Shown here piece by piece: positions 47,315 through 56,380 of a stretch of 64,000 bases of DNA. The DNA lies in contig NZ_CP013382.1 of NCBI RefSeq assembly GCF_001513745.1, forward strand, positions 930,001-994,000, given 5' to 3'. The translations under genes and the position numbers were made by a program. How positions within the stretch are numbered: the stretch's first letter is position 1; every line of letters starts with the position of its first letter. Source of the DNA: Burkholderia humptydooensis. Lineage in GTDB: Bacteria; Pseudomonadota; Gammaproteobacteria; Burkholderiales; Burkholderiaceae. Below the pieces are notes generated by a model, which did no database searches, was not told the origin of the DNA, and saw nothing but the letters and a program-made list of their open reading frames with translations.

Positions 47315-48340
47315 CTAAGCGAGCGGATTCGCATCGGCGAAGCCCAATGCCGGCGCCTGATCGTTTTTTTCAGGCGTGGAGGCTTTCTCGTCGCGCAACG
47401 GCTGCTCGTCGCGCGCGATGTACTTGTCCAGCAGCGCATCGAGTATCGCGACGGTTTCGACGTCGGGCACGCCGTCGTATCGTGCTGGGCGGAAATGCAT
47501 CTGGAATGCCGCGATCGCGTCCGTCGTCCGCAAATCGAGCGCGCCGGTTTGCGGCGTGTCGTAGCCGTATGCGAGGAGTTTCGCCTGGAGTTCGGCGACC
47601 TCTCCGCGAAACGGCCGGCAGGCGCGGTAGTACGCGACGGCGATCGCGTCCGGCCACGCGCCGACGCCGTATTGCTCGTACAGCGTCCGCCACGGAAAGA
47701 GCGGGCCGGGATCGAGCTTGCGGCCGGGCGCGATGTCGGAATGCCCGACGACCTTCTGCGGCGGGATCGCGTGACGCGCGACGATGTCGGCCGCGAGTCG
47801 GCCGACGGCCGCCATCTGCTCGTCCGGGAACGGCGACCATCGGCGCTGCATCAGCGGCGCGTCTTCGTCCGCATCGGGAAAGCCGGCGTTGACGATCTCG
47901 ATGCCGATCGAGCCCGCGTTGAGCAGGCGCTCGCCTTGCCAGTAGCTGACGCCCGCGTGCCACGCGCGCCTCGATTCCGGCACGAGCGCGAACACGCGAA
48001 AGCGCTTGCCTTCGTCGGCCGCATCGGGCACGAGATAGTGCGCGCTGACGGGCCGCGTCGGATCGGTCAGCAGTGCGACGGAGCGCGCGAGCGGTTGCGC
48101 GGTGTAGTGCAGCACGAGCGTGCGCACGCGCGAGTCCTGGTTCGGCGACGAGATCGACGGGGCGATCGCCAAGTCATGCGCACGGCGTGCGTCGCTTGCG
48201 CTGCGCGAGTTGCCGCCGGCGGCATGCGCGGCGTACGGCGATGCGAGCACGCCTGCGGTGCATAGCGAGGCGCGCGCAATGAATCGGCGGCGTTTCGCGT
48301 TCACGATGTCGTCGCGTCGCGTTTGACGTGGTTGGCTCAT
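47315..48340 (-). CDS. N-acetylmuramoyl-L-alanine amidase (AmpD type) with PG-binding domain
   Basis: A 341-residue exported peptidoglycan amidase. The N terminus carries KRRRFIARASL followed by a hydrophobic stretch ending AAHA, a possible twin-arginine signal. The amidase_2 domain has the zinc-site motif VLHYTAQ, the catalytic Glu region GIEIVN, and GHSDIAPGRKLDPG. A C-terminal peptidoglycan-binding domain follows (LQAKLLAYGYDTPQ). It cleaves the amide bond between muramic acid and peptide. It lies 147 bases upstream of bimC, at the place of bimB in the published order, but that equivalence is unproven. Confidence 0.87.
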   Translation of the reverse strand: MSQPRQTRRDDIVNAKRRRFIARASLCTAGVLASPYAAHAAGGNSRSASDARRAHDLAIAPSISSPNQDSRVRTLVLHYTAQPLARSVALLTDPTRPVSAHYLVPDAADEGKRFRVFALVPESRRAWHAGVSYWQGERLLNAGSIGIEIVNAGFPDADEDAPLMQRRWSPFPDEQMAAVGRLAADIVARHAIPPQKVVGHSDIAPGRKLDPGPLFPWRTLYEQYGVGAWPDAIAVAYYRACRPFRGEVAELQAKLLAYGYDTPQTGALDLRTTDAIAAFQMHFRPARYDGVPDVETVAILDALLDKYIARDEQPLRDEKASTPEKNDQAPALGFADANPLA

Positions 48341-48591
48341 TCAGTGGTTCCTCTTGGGCGAGCGTCCGGCGCGATCCCGGTAGCGGGACGATCGCGATCC
48401 GCATCGCGATGCATGCGCCGACAGAACGGCTTCGGCAGCGGCAGCGCCGATCGTTCGGCCGATCATTCAGCAGCGCGATTATTTCAAGCAGCGGGCGTTC
48501 GGGCGTCGGGGAAACAACCGATATCGGGCGATTCGGTCACGTCGATTTTTGAAGCGCTCGAAGCGGCGCCGTTCCGGACGCCGCCGTCTTT

Positions 48592-49206
48592 TCATTGCGC
48601 GGCGAGCTGCTTGCGCATCGCGTCGACGAACGCGGGGTCCGTCTCGCCGAGCGTGTTCGTATGCGCAACGATGCGGCCGTCGGCATCGAGCAGCACGATC
48701 GTGCTCGAATGGTTGAATTCGCCGCTCGCGAGCTTGCGGTACTGAACGCCAAGCAGCGCGGCGACGGTCCGCGTGCTGGCGCGGTCGGTGCGCGCGAGCC
48801 GCCAGCGCGCGTCGAGGCCGTGCGCGTTCGCGGTCTTGCGCAGCACCGCAACCGAATCGCGATCGGGATCGATCGTCACCGCGACGACCTTGATACGCTT
48901 GCGTGCGGGCTCGCCGCCCGCGTCGAGCGTGAGGCCGATCGTCTCGAACAGCATCGGGCATACCATCTTGCACGACGTGTAGAACATGCTGACGAGCGTC
49001 GGCGTGCCGCGCAGATCGGCAAGGCAAAATGTTTTGCCATCCTGATCGGTCAGCGTTGCGTTCGCCTGATACAGCGAATCGCTTGCCGACGCGGCGGCCG
49101 CGGTGGTTGCGGCGGCGGCAAGGCCCGCGCCGTGAGCCGCCGTCGCGACGCACGCGGCGGCGATCAGCGCGAGCGCGCCGCGCGGCCCGAGAGAGTCGAG
49201 CTTCAT
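48592..49206 (-). CDS. SCO1/SenC-family copper chaperone or thioredoxin-like protein
   Basis: A 204-residue periplasmic protein with an N-terminal signal segment and the SCO1 motif CKMVC (Cys79, Cys83) in SMFYTSCKMVCPMLF. The conserved His of GEFNHSST acts as third copper ligand in the family. It ends the nitrite reductase cluster and overlaps the preceding gene by ATGA. A role in delivering copper to the nitrite reductase is inferred from the neighbours. Confidence 0.86.
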   Translation of the reverse strand: MKLDSLGPRGALALIAAACVATAAHGAGLAAAATTAAAASASDSLYQANATLTDQDGKTFCLADLRGTPTLVSMFYTSCKMVCPMLFETIGLTLDAGGEPARKRIKVVAVTIDPDRDSVAVLRKTANAHGLDARWRLARTDRASTRTVAALLGVQYRKLASGEFNHSSTIVLLDADGRIVAHTNTLGETDPAFVDAMRKQLAAQ

Positions 49207-50048
49207 GGTTGGTCTCCTGAAATCGAACGGGCGCAGCGAAAGCCGAGGCTTCCGGTCGAATCCGCGCCGGTGAGGGAAGACAGCAGCGCGACGCGCATCA
49301 GCACCGCGTAGCTGTCGCGGCGCACGATGCTGATCGCGCCTGCGCCGCAGAAGCGCTGCTGGTCCGGGTCGCCTTGCGTGCGGCTGTCGCCGCTGATGAA
49401 AAGGGCGTTGAAGTCGTCGACCCATTCCCAGATCAGCCCGTGCAGGTCGCGCACGCCATAGACGTTCGGCGCGCTGCCGACGCTCGGCGGCACGCGCGCC
49501 GCCGGCTGTTCGTACCACGACAGGATCTGCCGGCGCCACCGCGGATCGTTGCGCGCGTCGGTGCGCGTCGCGTCGGCGGCCGCCGCGTACTCCCATTCGA
49601 GCCACGTCGGCAGCCGCGCGCCTTCGCTCGCGCAATACGCGCGCGCGGCGAACCAGCTCACGCCCGTGACGGGCGCGTCGGGCGGCGTCGCGGAAGCCGG
49701 CTGCAGCGGTTCGGCCCAGTCGACGAGATACGCGGGGCCGGCGAACACGCGCGCGACGCGGTCGCGCCGCCATTCGGGATGCGTGCTGACGAACGCGGCG
49801 AACGCGCGAACCGTCACCGGCGTATCCTGCAGCTCGAACGCGTCGATGTGAACGGGCGTCGAGCGGCCCGGCACATCCTGCGGCAGCGCGCTCTCGAAAT
49901 CGCCGCCCGGCAGCCGCACGAAGCGCGCGGCGTGCGCGGCGTGCGCGATCGTCACGCCGAACGCGAGCGTCAGCGCGACGATCGCGAGGCCGGCGAGCCG
50001 CGCGGCGCTCGCCGCACGGCCGGCATGGCGTGGTGTCGACGCGCGCAT
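49203..50048 (-). CDS. Formylglycine-generating-enzyme-like protein (NirV type)
   Basis: A 281-residue exported protein of the FGE-sulfatase fold: FVRLPGGDFESA near the N terminus, PVTGVSWFAARAYCASEGARLPTWLEWEYAA in the middle, and the C-terminal GSLGFRCAR. This family member next to nirK is usually called NirV, with a role in nitrite reductase maturation that is not well defined. Start at 50048, 24 bases after nirK. Confidence 0.85.
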   Translation of the reverse strand: MRASTPRHAGRAASAARLAGLAIVALTLAFGVTIAHAAHAARFVRLPGGDFESALPQDVPGRSTPVHIDAFELQDTPVTVRAFAAFVSTHPEWRRDRVARVFAGPAYLVDWAEPLQPASATPPDAPVTGVSWFAARAYCASEGARLPTWLEWEYAAAADATRTDARNDPRWRRQILSWYEQPAARVPPSVGSAPNVYGVRDLHGLIWEWVDDFNALFISGDSRTQGDPDQQRFCGAGAISIVRRDSYAVLMRVALLSSLTGADSTGSLGFRCARSISGDQP

Positions 50049-50072
50049 GGCGGTTCTCCGTGACGCCGGCGC

Positions 50073-51647
50073 TCAGTGCGCCGCCTCGGCGACGGCCGGC
50101 GCTTTCGCGCGGGCCTTCGCGACTTCGTCCGCGCTGATTCGGCCGCCCGGATTGTTCCAGTTGTTCAGCACGTAGGTCAGCACGTTCGCGACTTCGTCGT
50201 CGGTCAGTTGCGCCATCGGCGGCATCGCCGAATCGTAGTCGCGGCCGTTGACCGTCACCTTGCCGTTCAGGCCGTGCAGCAGGATGCCGACCGCGCGCTT
50301 CGGATTCGCGGCGAGGAAGTCGGAGCCGGCGAGCGGCGGGAACACGCCCGGCAAGCCGCTGCCGGCGCTTTGATGGCACACCGCGCAGGTGCTCGCGAAC
50401 ACCGCGCCGCCCGCTTTCACCTGCGCCGGCAGCGACCGCGGCGCGGCGCTCGCGGCGGCGCCCGTCTTCACGAGCGAGGCGCCGCCCTTTGCGTCGGCCT
50501 TCGCGTCGGCCTTCGCGCCGGCCGCGGCGACGGGCGATCCGGTCGGGCCCGATCCCGCCGCGGCGGTGACGCTGTCGCCGCTATACGGCGCGTCGAGCTC
50601 CTTGCCCGAATAGATCGCCTTGTCGTCCGGGCCGTCGACCTTCAGGATCGCGAGCGCGCCCTTGTTGAACGCGCGGAAGATCGAGTGATCGACGAACGTG
50701 TAGTTGCCCGGCACGCGCGTGTGGAATTCGATCGTCGCCGCGCCGCCCGCCGGAATCAGCGTCGTCTGCACGTCGTTCTGCGTGACGCTCGAGCCGTCCG
50801 CGCGCACCTTGTCGAACACCGCGCCGATCACGTGAAAGCTCGACACGAGATTCGGCCCGCCGTTGCCGACGAACAGGCGCACCGTCTCGTCGGTGCGCGC
50901 GCGCATCGCCTTGTCGCCCGTCAGCGCGCCTTCGGCGCCGTTGAAGACGACGTAGGTCGGGCGCTCGTCGATCGCCTTGTCCATGTCGAACGACTGCAGC
51001 CCCTTCTCGCGATACTTGCCGTTCGTGTAGAAATCGCCCTGCATCACGTAATACTCGTGGTCGACCTTCGCCAGTCCTTCGGGCGGCTCGACGAGAATCA
51101 GGCCGTACATCCCGTTCGCGACGTGCATGCCGACGGGCGCGGTCGCGCAGTGATAGACGAAGAGTCCTTCGTTGAGCGCCTTGAAGGTGAAGCGCGATTC
51201 GTGGCCAGGCGCGGTGAAGCTCGACGTCGCGCCGCCGCCCGGGCCCGTCACCGCGTGCAGGTCGATGTTGTGCGGCATTTTGCTGTCCGGACGATTCTTG
51301 AGATGGAACTCGACCGTGTCGCCTTGCCGCACCCGGATGAAGTTGCCGGGCACCGCGCCGCCGAAGGTCCAGAACGTGTAGTTCACGCCGTCGGCGATCG
51401 GCATCACTTTCTCGACCACTTCGAGATCGACGATGACCTTCGCCGGATAGCGGCGCGTGATGGGCGGCGGCACGTTCGGCGGGCTCACGAGCGTCGCGTG
51501 AATCGGCTCGCCCTGCGGCGGGCCGAAATCGCCGGGCACCTTGCCCGTGGTGGTGGCCGCCTGCGCGCTCGTCGCGACCATCGCGCCGAGCAGGACGGAC
51601 AGGAGCGTGGCGCGCAGTTGGCCACGGATCGATTGCAGGTCTTTCAT
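50073..51647 (-). CDS. nirK: Copper nitrite reductase with fused cytochrome c (three-domain NirK)
   Basis: Reduces nitrite to nitric oxide in the periplasm. A signal peptide ending AQA (residue 30) precedes the two cupredoxin domains. The type 1 copper ligands are His126, Cys167, His175 and Met180 ([10 protein letters not shown] and [16 protein letters not shown]); type 2 ligands include His131 and His166. After a Lys/Ala-rich linker a class I cytochrome c domain follows, with CAVCH at 421-425 and axial Met in SAMPPM. The three-domain layout resembles the Ralstonia pickettii enzyme and needs no separate electron donor domain. Confidence 0.94.
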   Translation of the reverse strand: MKDLQSIRGQLRATLLSVLLGAMVATSAQAATTTGKVPGDFGPPQGEPIHATLVSPPNVPPPITRRYPAKVIVDLEVVEKVMPIADGVNYTFWTFGGAVPGNFIRVRQGDTVEFHLKNRPDSKMPHNIDLHAVTGPGGGATSSFTAPGHESRFTFKALNEGLFVYHCATAPVGMHVANGMYGLILVEPPEGLAKVDHEYYVMQGDFYTNGKYREKGLQSFDMDKAIDERPTYVVFNGAEGALTGDKAMRARTDETVRLFVGNGGPNLVSSFHVIGAVFDKVRADGSSVTQNDVQTTLIPAGGAATIEFHTRVPGNYTFVDHSIFRAFNKGALAILKVDGPDDKAIYSGKELDAPYSGDSVTAAAGSGPTGSPVAAAGAKADAKADAKGGASLVKTGAAASAAPRSLPAQVKAGGAVFASTCAVCHQSAGSGLPGVFPPLAGSDFLAANPKRAVGILLHGLNGKVTVNGRDYDSAMPPMAQLTDDEVANVLTYVLNNWNNPGGRISADEVAKARAKAPAVAEAAH

Positions 51648-51705
51648 GATCAGCCCCTCGCTGGCTTCGTTTCCTCCAAGCTATCGATCGCGGGGTGGTC
51701 GAGTA

Positions 51706-51719
51706 TTGATACGCAGCAA
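51706..51719. promoter_or_regulatory. Candidate Fnr/Dnr box upstream of nirK
   Basis: TTGATACGCAGCAA fits the TTGAT-N4-ATCAA consensus with one mismatch. It is centred about 65 bases upstream of the nirK ATG. A redox or nitric-oxide-responsive CRP/FNR activator at such a site is usual for nitrite reductase genes. Confidence 0.55.
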
Positions 51720-52055
51720 GTGCATCTTTAAGGGTGCGGCTAAGTCGGGAAATTACTTAATCCAGATGAATTCCGGGCGGCGGGGCTGCGCCCGCTTGCC
51801 GCAAGTCGTGCGGGGTGCGAACGGTTCGCGCGCTATGCGCGAACCGTTCGCCGTCTGCGTGGGGAGGCGCCGTCATGCGCGGCGCGATTGCGGATAAAAA
51901 GTGGCCGACCGGTCACGGTCGGCCAAAAAGGTTCCGGCTTTATCCGAGGGCCATTGCCAGAACCCGAGAAACGGCCGGCGGCGCGAACCGCCGGCAAGCC
52001 GCGCGCGATGCCCGCAACGGGCGCCGGCGCGGCGAAACATTGCGGCTGCGGCACG
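51720..52055. other. Intergenic region between nirK and the SRPBCC gene
   Basis: About 335 bases with no gene I can support. It holds the minus-strand terminator at 51896-51924 and the upstream part of the nirK promoter region. Confidence 0.5.
51896..51924 (-). terminator. Intrinsic terminator of the SRPBCC/Tm-1 operon
   Basis: GGCCGACC (51903-51910) pairs with GGTCGGCC (51917-51924) around GGTCAC. On the minus strand the stem is followed after two bases by TTTTT. It would end transcripts of the minus-strand operon that starts at 54602. Confidence 0.8.
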
Positions 52056-52496
52056 TCAGCGCGCCTGCAGCTTGTCCGCGAGCGAGCGAAAGCCCGCCGC
52101 GAACACGTGCTCGCTGATCGACGCGGCAACCGGCTGCAGCTCGACGCCTTCCGTCGTGAAGTTCGCCCACCACTGCGCGAACGTCTTGCCCGAATCGGTG
52201 ACGGGGACGAGCTGCACGCCCGCGACATAGTTGCGCACCGGCATCGTCGATTCGACGATCGAGTATTCGAGCGCGTGATTCGGCTCGTCGAGCTTCAGCA
52301 GCTTCTCGCGCACGTAGCCGTCTGCAAGCGTGAGGTAGCGGATCGCGCCGACCGTGTAGGCGTCCGGGCCCGGCTCGAGGCGGCTCTCGACGATCGCCGG
52401 ATGAAACGCGGCGAGGCCGTCGAAATCGCGCAAGAACGCCCAGACGCGCTCGATCGGCGCATCGATGACACTGCTGGCGAAGGAGGTGTAGCTCAT
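52056..52496 (-). CDS. SRPBCC (START-like) domain protein
   Basis: A 146-residue polyketide-cyclase/SRPBCC protein. It shows the N-terminal strand SSVIDAPIERVWAFLRDF and helix pattern, then FHPAIVESRLEPG, with the C-terminal long helix (FAAGFRSLADKLQAR) closing the cavity. It would bind a small hydrophobic ligand. It is the last gene of the Tm-1-like/TIM-barrel operon, 43 bases after the preceding gene. Confidence 0.8.
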   Translation of the reverse strand: MSYTSFASSVIDAPIERVWAFLRDFDGLAAFHPAIVESRLEPGPDAYTVGAIRYLTLADGYVREKLLKLDEPNHALEYSIVESTMPVRNYVAGVQLVPVTDSGKTFAQWWANFTTEGVELQPVAASISEHVFAAGFRSLADKLQAR

Positions 52497-52539
52497 GTCG
52501 TTCGGTTCCTCGTGGAGGCGCGCGCGTCGCGCGCGGGCG

Positions 52540-53382
52540 TCATGACGCGATGCGCCTGTCGATCTCCTTGAAGCGGCGCGTCATGTCGGTCAACGCGGTT
52601 TCGGCCGGCAGCCGCTCCATCGAGCTCGCGCCGTAGAAACCGTGGCACTGCGGACACGCGCGCAGGATGTATGCGGCGTCCTCGGGCGAAGCGATCGGCC
52701 CGCCGTGGCAGAGCACGATCACGTCGTCGCGCACCGATCTTGCCGCATCCGCCCAACTGCGCACGAGCGGCGCGCAATCGGCGAGCGTGCGCGCGGTGTT
52801 CGCGCCGATCGTGCCGCCCGTCGTGAGGCCCAGATGCGCGACGACGATGTCCGCGCCCGCCTCGGTCATCGCGATCGCGTCGGCCTCGCTGAACACGTAC
52901 GGCGTCGTCAGCAGGCCCTTGCGGTGCGCGAGTCGGATCATGTCGACTTCGAGCGCGTAGCCCATGCCGGTTTCCTCGAGATTCGCGCGGAAATTGCCGT
53001 CGATGAGGCCGACGGTCGGGAAGTTCTGCACGCCTGAAAATCCGAGCCGCGCCAGCTCGTCGAGGAATGCGTCGAAGTTGCAGAACGGATCGGTGCCGTT
53101 CACGCCGGCGAGCACGGGCGTCGACTTGACGACGGGCAGCACCTCGCGCGCCATGTCGACGACGATCTCGTTCGCGTTGCCGTACGCGAGCAGCCCCGCG
53201 AGCGAGCCGCGCCCGGCCATCCGGTAGCGGCCCGAGTTGTAGATCACGATGAGGTCGATGCCGCCCGCTTCCTCGCATTTCGCGGACAGGCCCGTCCCCG
53301 CGCCGCCGCCGACGATCGGCTCGCCGCGCGCGATGGTCGCGCGCAGTTTTTCGAGGATGTCGGCGCGTGAAAGTCTCTTCAT
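52540..53382 (-). CDS. TIM-barrel signal-transduction-type protein (PEP-hydrolase-like)
   Basis: A 280-residue protein of the phosphoenolpyruvate-hydrolase-like TIM-barrel family found with Tm-1-like proteins. Conserved segments are [49 protein letters not shown] and [15 protein letters not shown]. Its physiological substrate is not established. It starts 2 bases after the stop of the Tm-1-like gene, so the two are co-expressed and probably act together. Confidence 0.82.
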   Translation of the reverse strand: MKRLSRADILEKLRATIARGEPIVGGGAGTGLSAKCEEAGGIDLIVIYNSGRYRMAGRGSLAGLLAYGNANEIVVDMAREVLPVVKSTPVLAGVNGTDPFCNFDAFLDELARLGFSGVQNFPTVGLIDGNFRANLEETGMGYALEVDMIRLAHRKGLLTTPYVFSEADAIAMTEAGADIVVAHLGLTTGGTIGANTARTLADCAPLVRSWADAARSVRDDVIVLCHGGPIASPEDAAYILRACPQCHGFYGASSMERLPAETALTDMTRRFKEIDRRIAS

Positions 53383-53384
53383 CT

Positions 53385-54602
53385 TCAATTCCGGTGTGCT
53401 GCGTAAAGCGACAAGAAGTGTTCGACGGCGATGTCGGCGAACTGCGGATCGTTGATGTGCGCGGGCACGCGCACGAGGCGGCGGTTCTCCGTCTGCACGA
53501 CGGTGGCTTCGAGCGCGGCGTGGAGCGCCGCGTCGGCTTCCGGGTTCCAGAACGCCTGGCCTGGCGCGTCGAGCGCCGAGACGCCGCCCTCGGGAATCAG
53601 GAAATGCACGGGGCCGTCGCACGCGTTGAGCTTCGCGCCGATCCATTCGCCGATCCGGCGATTCTCGTCGGGCGTCGTGCGCATCAGCGTGACCTGCGGG
53701 TTGTGCTTGTAAAGCAGCCGCTGCGCGTAGCGGGGCGGCACCGTGTCGATGTGGCCGAAGTTCACCATGTCGAGCGCGCCGCACGAGCCGACGTACGGCA
53801 CCTTGCTGCGCGCGATCGCGTCGAAACGATCTTCGCCGCACGCGAGCACGCCGCCCATCAGCAGGTCGCAGACTTCGGTGGTGGTGAGATCGAGCACGCC
53901 GTCGAGCAGGCCGCTGTCGGCGAGCTTTTCCATCGCGGGGCCGCCTTTGCCGGTCGCATGGAACACGATGCAGTCGAAGCGCGCGTCGAGCCGCGACGTG
54001 ACCGCCTGGATGCACGGCGTCGTCACGCCGAACATCGTGAGGCCGAGCGCGGGCTTCAGGTCGGCGGGCAGCGGCCGCATGTCGCGCACCGCGCCCGCGA
54101 TCATGTGCGCGCCGTTCGCGAGCACCTGGCGCGAGATCCGGTTCAGGCCGGCGATGTCCGCCACCGAATAGAGCATCGCGATGTCCGACGAGCCGATGTA
54201 CGCGGACACGTCGCCCGACGCCATCGTCGAGATCATCAGCTTCGGCACGCCGATCGGCAGCGCCTGCATCGCCGGCGTGACGAGCGCCGTGCCGCCGGAG
54301 CCGCCGAGGCCGATCAGCGCGGCGACGTCGTCGCGGCTCCTGATGTAGTGTTCGAACGCAACCGCCATCGCGGCGATCGCGCGGCCGCGGTCGCCGCAGA
54401 ACACGGCGGCCGCGCCGTCGGGGTGGTGCGCGGCGACGGCGTCCGCGCCGATGTCGGCCGCGAGCCCCGGCGCGCGGGTCGACAGGTCGACCACGACCGC
54501 CGAGAGCCCCGCGTCGGCGATCCGGTCCTTGACGAAATGCGCTTCCGCGCCCTTTGTATCAACGGTTGCCGCAACGTAGATCTGTTTACGGTGGGGTACC
54601 AT
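53385..54602 (-). CDS. Tm-1-like ATP-binding protein (UPF0261)
   Basis: A 405-residue UPF0261 protein related to the N-terminal half of the tomato Tm-1 resistance protein. Typical segments are [38 protein letters not shown] and [30 protein letters not shown]. It pairs with the downstream TIM-barrel gene, as the fused N- and C-terminal parts of Tm-1 do. It is divergent from a TetR gene, whose operator lies between them. Confidence 0.85.
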   Translation of the reverse strand: MVPHRKQIYVAATVDTKGAEAHFVKDRIADAGLSAVVVDLSTRAPGLAADIGADAVAAHHPDGAAAVFCGDRGRAIAAMAVAFEHYIRSRDDVAALIGLGGSGGTALVTPAMQALPIGVPKLMISTMASGDVSAYIGSSDIAMLYSVADIAGLNRISRQVLANGAHMIAGAVRDMRPLPADLKPALGLTMFGVTTPCIQAVTSRLDARFDCIVFHATGKGGPAMEKLADSGLLDGVLDLTTTEVCDLLMGGVLACGEDRFDAIARSKVPYVGSCGALDMVNFGHIDTVPPRYAQRLLYKHNPQVTLMRTTPDENRRIGEWIGAKLNACDGPVHFLIPEGGVSALDAPGQAFWNPEADAALHAALEATVVQTENRRLVRVPAHINDPQFADIAVEHFLSLYAAHRN

Positions 54603-54676
54603 TTGGTCTCCTTCGCCGATCGTTCGTTTGTCGCACGATGTACCGCGATTCGATTCCGCGATAACTTTAACACAGA

Positions 54677-54692
54677 TGAGACGGCCGTCTCA
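54677..54692. promoter_or_regulatory. Perfect 16-bp palindrome, probable TetR operator
   Basis: TGAGACGGCCGTCTCA is an exact palindrome in the 111-base divergent space between the Tm-1-like operon (start 54602) and the tetR gene (start 54714). It is ideally placed for autoregulation and control of the operon by the TetR product. Confidence 0.75.
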
Positions 54693-54713
54693 GCGGTCGT
54701 CCTCACACAACAC

Positions 54714-55655
54714 ATGCCAACTCCCGTATCCGCACCGGAAACGCTGTCCGAAACGCGCGCGCAGACCCGCGAGCTGTTGCTGCAGACCGCGCTGTCGATG
54801 CTCGAACAAGGCTGGTTTCCGTCGATCACCGAGCTCGCGAACGCATCCGGCGTGTCGCGCGCCACCGCTTACCGCTATTTCCCGTCGCAGGCGGCGCTCG
54901 TCAGCACCGTCGTCGACGAGAGCCTCGGGCCGGTGCTGCAATGGCAGCCGACGTCGACGTCGGTCGAGGCGCGCGTGAACGAACTGCTCGACTTCGCGTA
55001 TCCGCGCATGGAGCAGCATGAGGGCGCGTTGCGCGCCGCACTGCAGGTCGCGCTGCATCAGTGGGCGAACGAGCGTGCGCGGCGCGCGCAGGACGAGCCG
55101 AAGTACCGGCGCGGCAATCGCCGGCGGCTGCTCACGCTTGCCGTCGAGCCGATGGTGCAGGCGGGCGTCAATCCGGCGGCGGCCGCGCGGCTCGCGCAGG
55201 CACTGTCGTTGCTTTACGGCACCGAGGCGATGGTCGTGCTGAAGGATATCTGGGGGCTCGACTTCCGGCAGTTCATGAACGTTATCAAATGGATGAGCTC
55301 GGCGCTCGTGCGGGCGACGCTCGCGCAAGCGAGCGGTGCGGCGGCGGGAGCCGCGGGCGCGGTGGCGGATGCGGTGGCGAGCGGCGCCGGCGCGGCGGCA
55401 GGGGCGGGAAGCGCGGAGAGCGCGCAAGCCGCGCGCGATGCCGGCGCGACGGCAGACGCTTCGCCGCAAGGCGGCGGCCGCGCCTCTTCGGGCAGCACAT
55501 CTTCGGGCAGCACATCTCCGGGGGGAGCCGCCACCGTGCAGGGCGGCACCGGCTCCGCGGGCGGCGCGGATCAGAACCGCGACGCCTCCGGCGCAAACAT
55601 CGAGGGTCGCACGCTCACATCGCCCGCTTCCGACGATGACAAGCGCGATGCCTGA
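54714..55655 (+). CDS. TetR-family repressor with long low-complexity tail
   Basis: A 313-residue TetR regulator. The helix-turn-helix is ITELANASGVSRATAYRYFPSQAALV (about residues 40-66, motif split here for length: ITELANASGVS, RATAYRYF, PSQAALV). The ligand-binding helices run to about residue 215. The last 100 residues are a Gly/Ser/Ala-rich tail (GSTSSGSTSPGG) not expected in the family. The start gives MPTPVSAPETLSETRAQTRE. It probably represses the divergent Tm-1-like operon. Confidence 0.85.
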   Translation: MPTPVSAPETLSETRAQTRELLLQTALSMLEQGWFPSITELANASGVSRATAYRYFPSQAALVSTVVDESLGPVLQWQPTSTSVEARVNELLDFAYPRMEQHEGALRAALQVALHQWANERARRAQDEPKYRRGNRRRLLTLAVEPMVQAGVNPAAAARLAQALSLLYGTEAMVVLKDIWGLDFRQFMNVIKWMSSALVRATLAQASGAAAGAAGAVADAVASGAGAAAGAGSAESAQAARDAGATADASPQGGGRASSGSTSSGSTSPGGAATVQGGTGSAGGADQNRDASGANIEGRTLTSPASDDDKRDA

Positions 55656-55783
55656 ATAGTCGGCTCGGCCGGCGGCGCATGCGCCGCTGCGAGCTACGCC
55701 GCGGCGGTGCGGGGCGCGTGTCCGATCACGCTCCGGAGCGAAGCGACGGGACGGCGCCGAGCCGACGCCGATTCCGTAAGCGC

Positions 55784-56278
55784 TCACGCCGGGCGGTCCG
55801 GCCAGTCGAGCATCGTATAAGGCAGCGCGCGCTTGTGGCGCGTCGCGTCGTAGAACCGAAGCACCGTCTTGGCGACCGCGTCGTCGGCCGGCTTGCCTTC
55901 GAGAAAATCGTCGATCTGCTCGCACGTGAGCCCGCACGCGTGCTCGTCAGGTAGTTGCGGACGCAACGTTTCCAGATCGGCGGTCGGCGTCTTCATCACG
56001 AGCGGCTCGTCGGCGCCCAGCGTGCGCGCGAGTTCGCGCACGCGGCGCTTCGTCAGGCCCGTGAGCGGCAGCACGTCCGCGCCGCCGTCGCCGAATTTCG
56101 TGAAGAAGCCCATCACCGGTTCCGCCGCGTGATCGGTGCCGATCACGACGCCGCGCCGCGCGCCCGCAACCGCGTATTGCGCGATCATCCGCTCGCGCGC
56201 CTTGATGTTGCCGAGCACGAAGTCCTGATGTGCGTGGTCGAGATACGCGAGGCCGCCTGCCGCAAGCGTGGCGAGCAT
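55784..56278 (-). pseudogene. nadE: nadE remnant (NAD synthetase lacking its N-terminal half)
   Basis: The 164 residues match the C-terminal part of ammonia-dependent NAD synthetase: [45 protein letters not shown] and [15 protein letters not shown]. Full-length proteins are about 275-285 residues, and the N-terminal ATP-binding SGGVDS loop is absent. Similarity can be followed a few codons past the first Met (EPAADAM) and then stops; the frame closes at the stop codon of the upstream EamA gene. It is best read as a 5'-deleted, inactive gene. Another NAD synthetase must serve the cell. Confidence 0.78.
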
Positions 56279-56380
56279 CGCGTCGGCGGCCGGTTCGGCC
56301 GTCGATCTGGCGGCCGGTCGCGGTTGCCGGTTGTGGGCGCGAGTCGCGGGCGTCAGTTGCGGCCGTCGACTGGGGGCGTC

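Noticed and set aside
55672..55687. Palindrome GCGGCGCATGCGCCGC after the tetR gene as a terminator
   Set aside because: It has no loop or T-run; such GC palindromes are common by chance in this composition.
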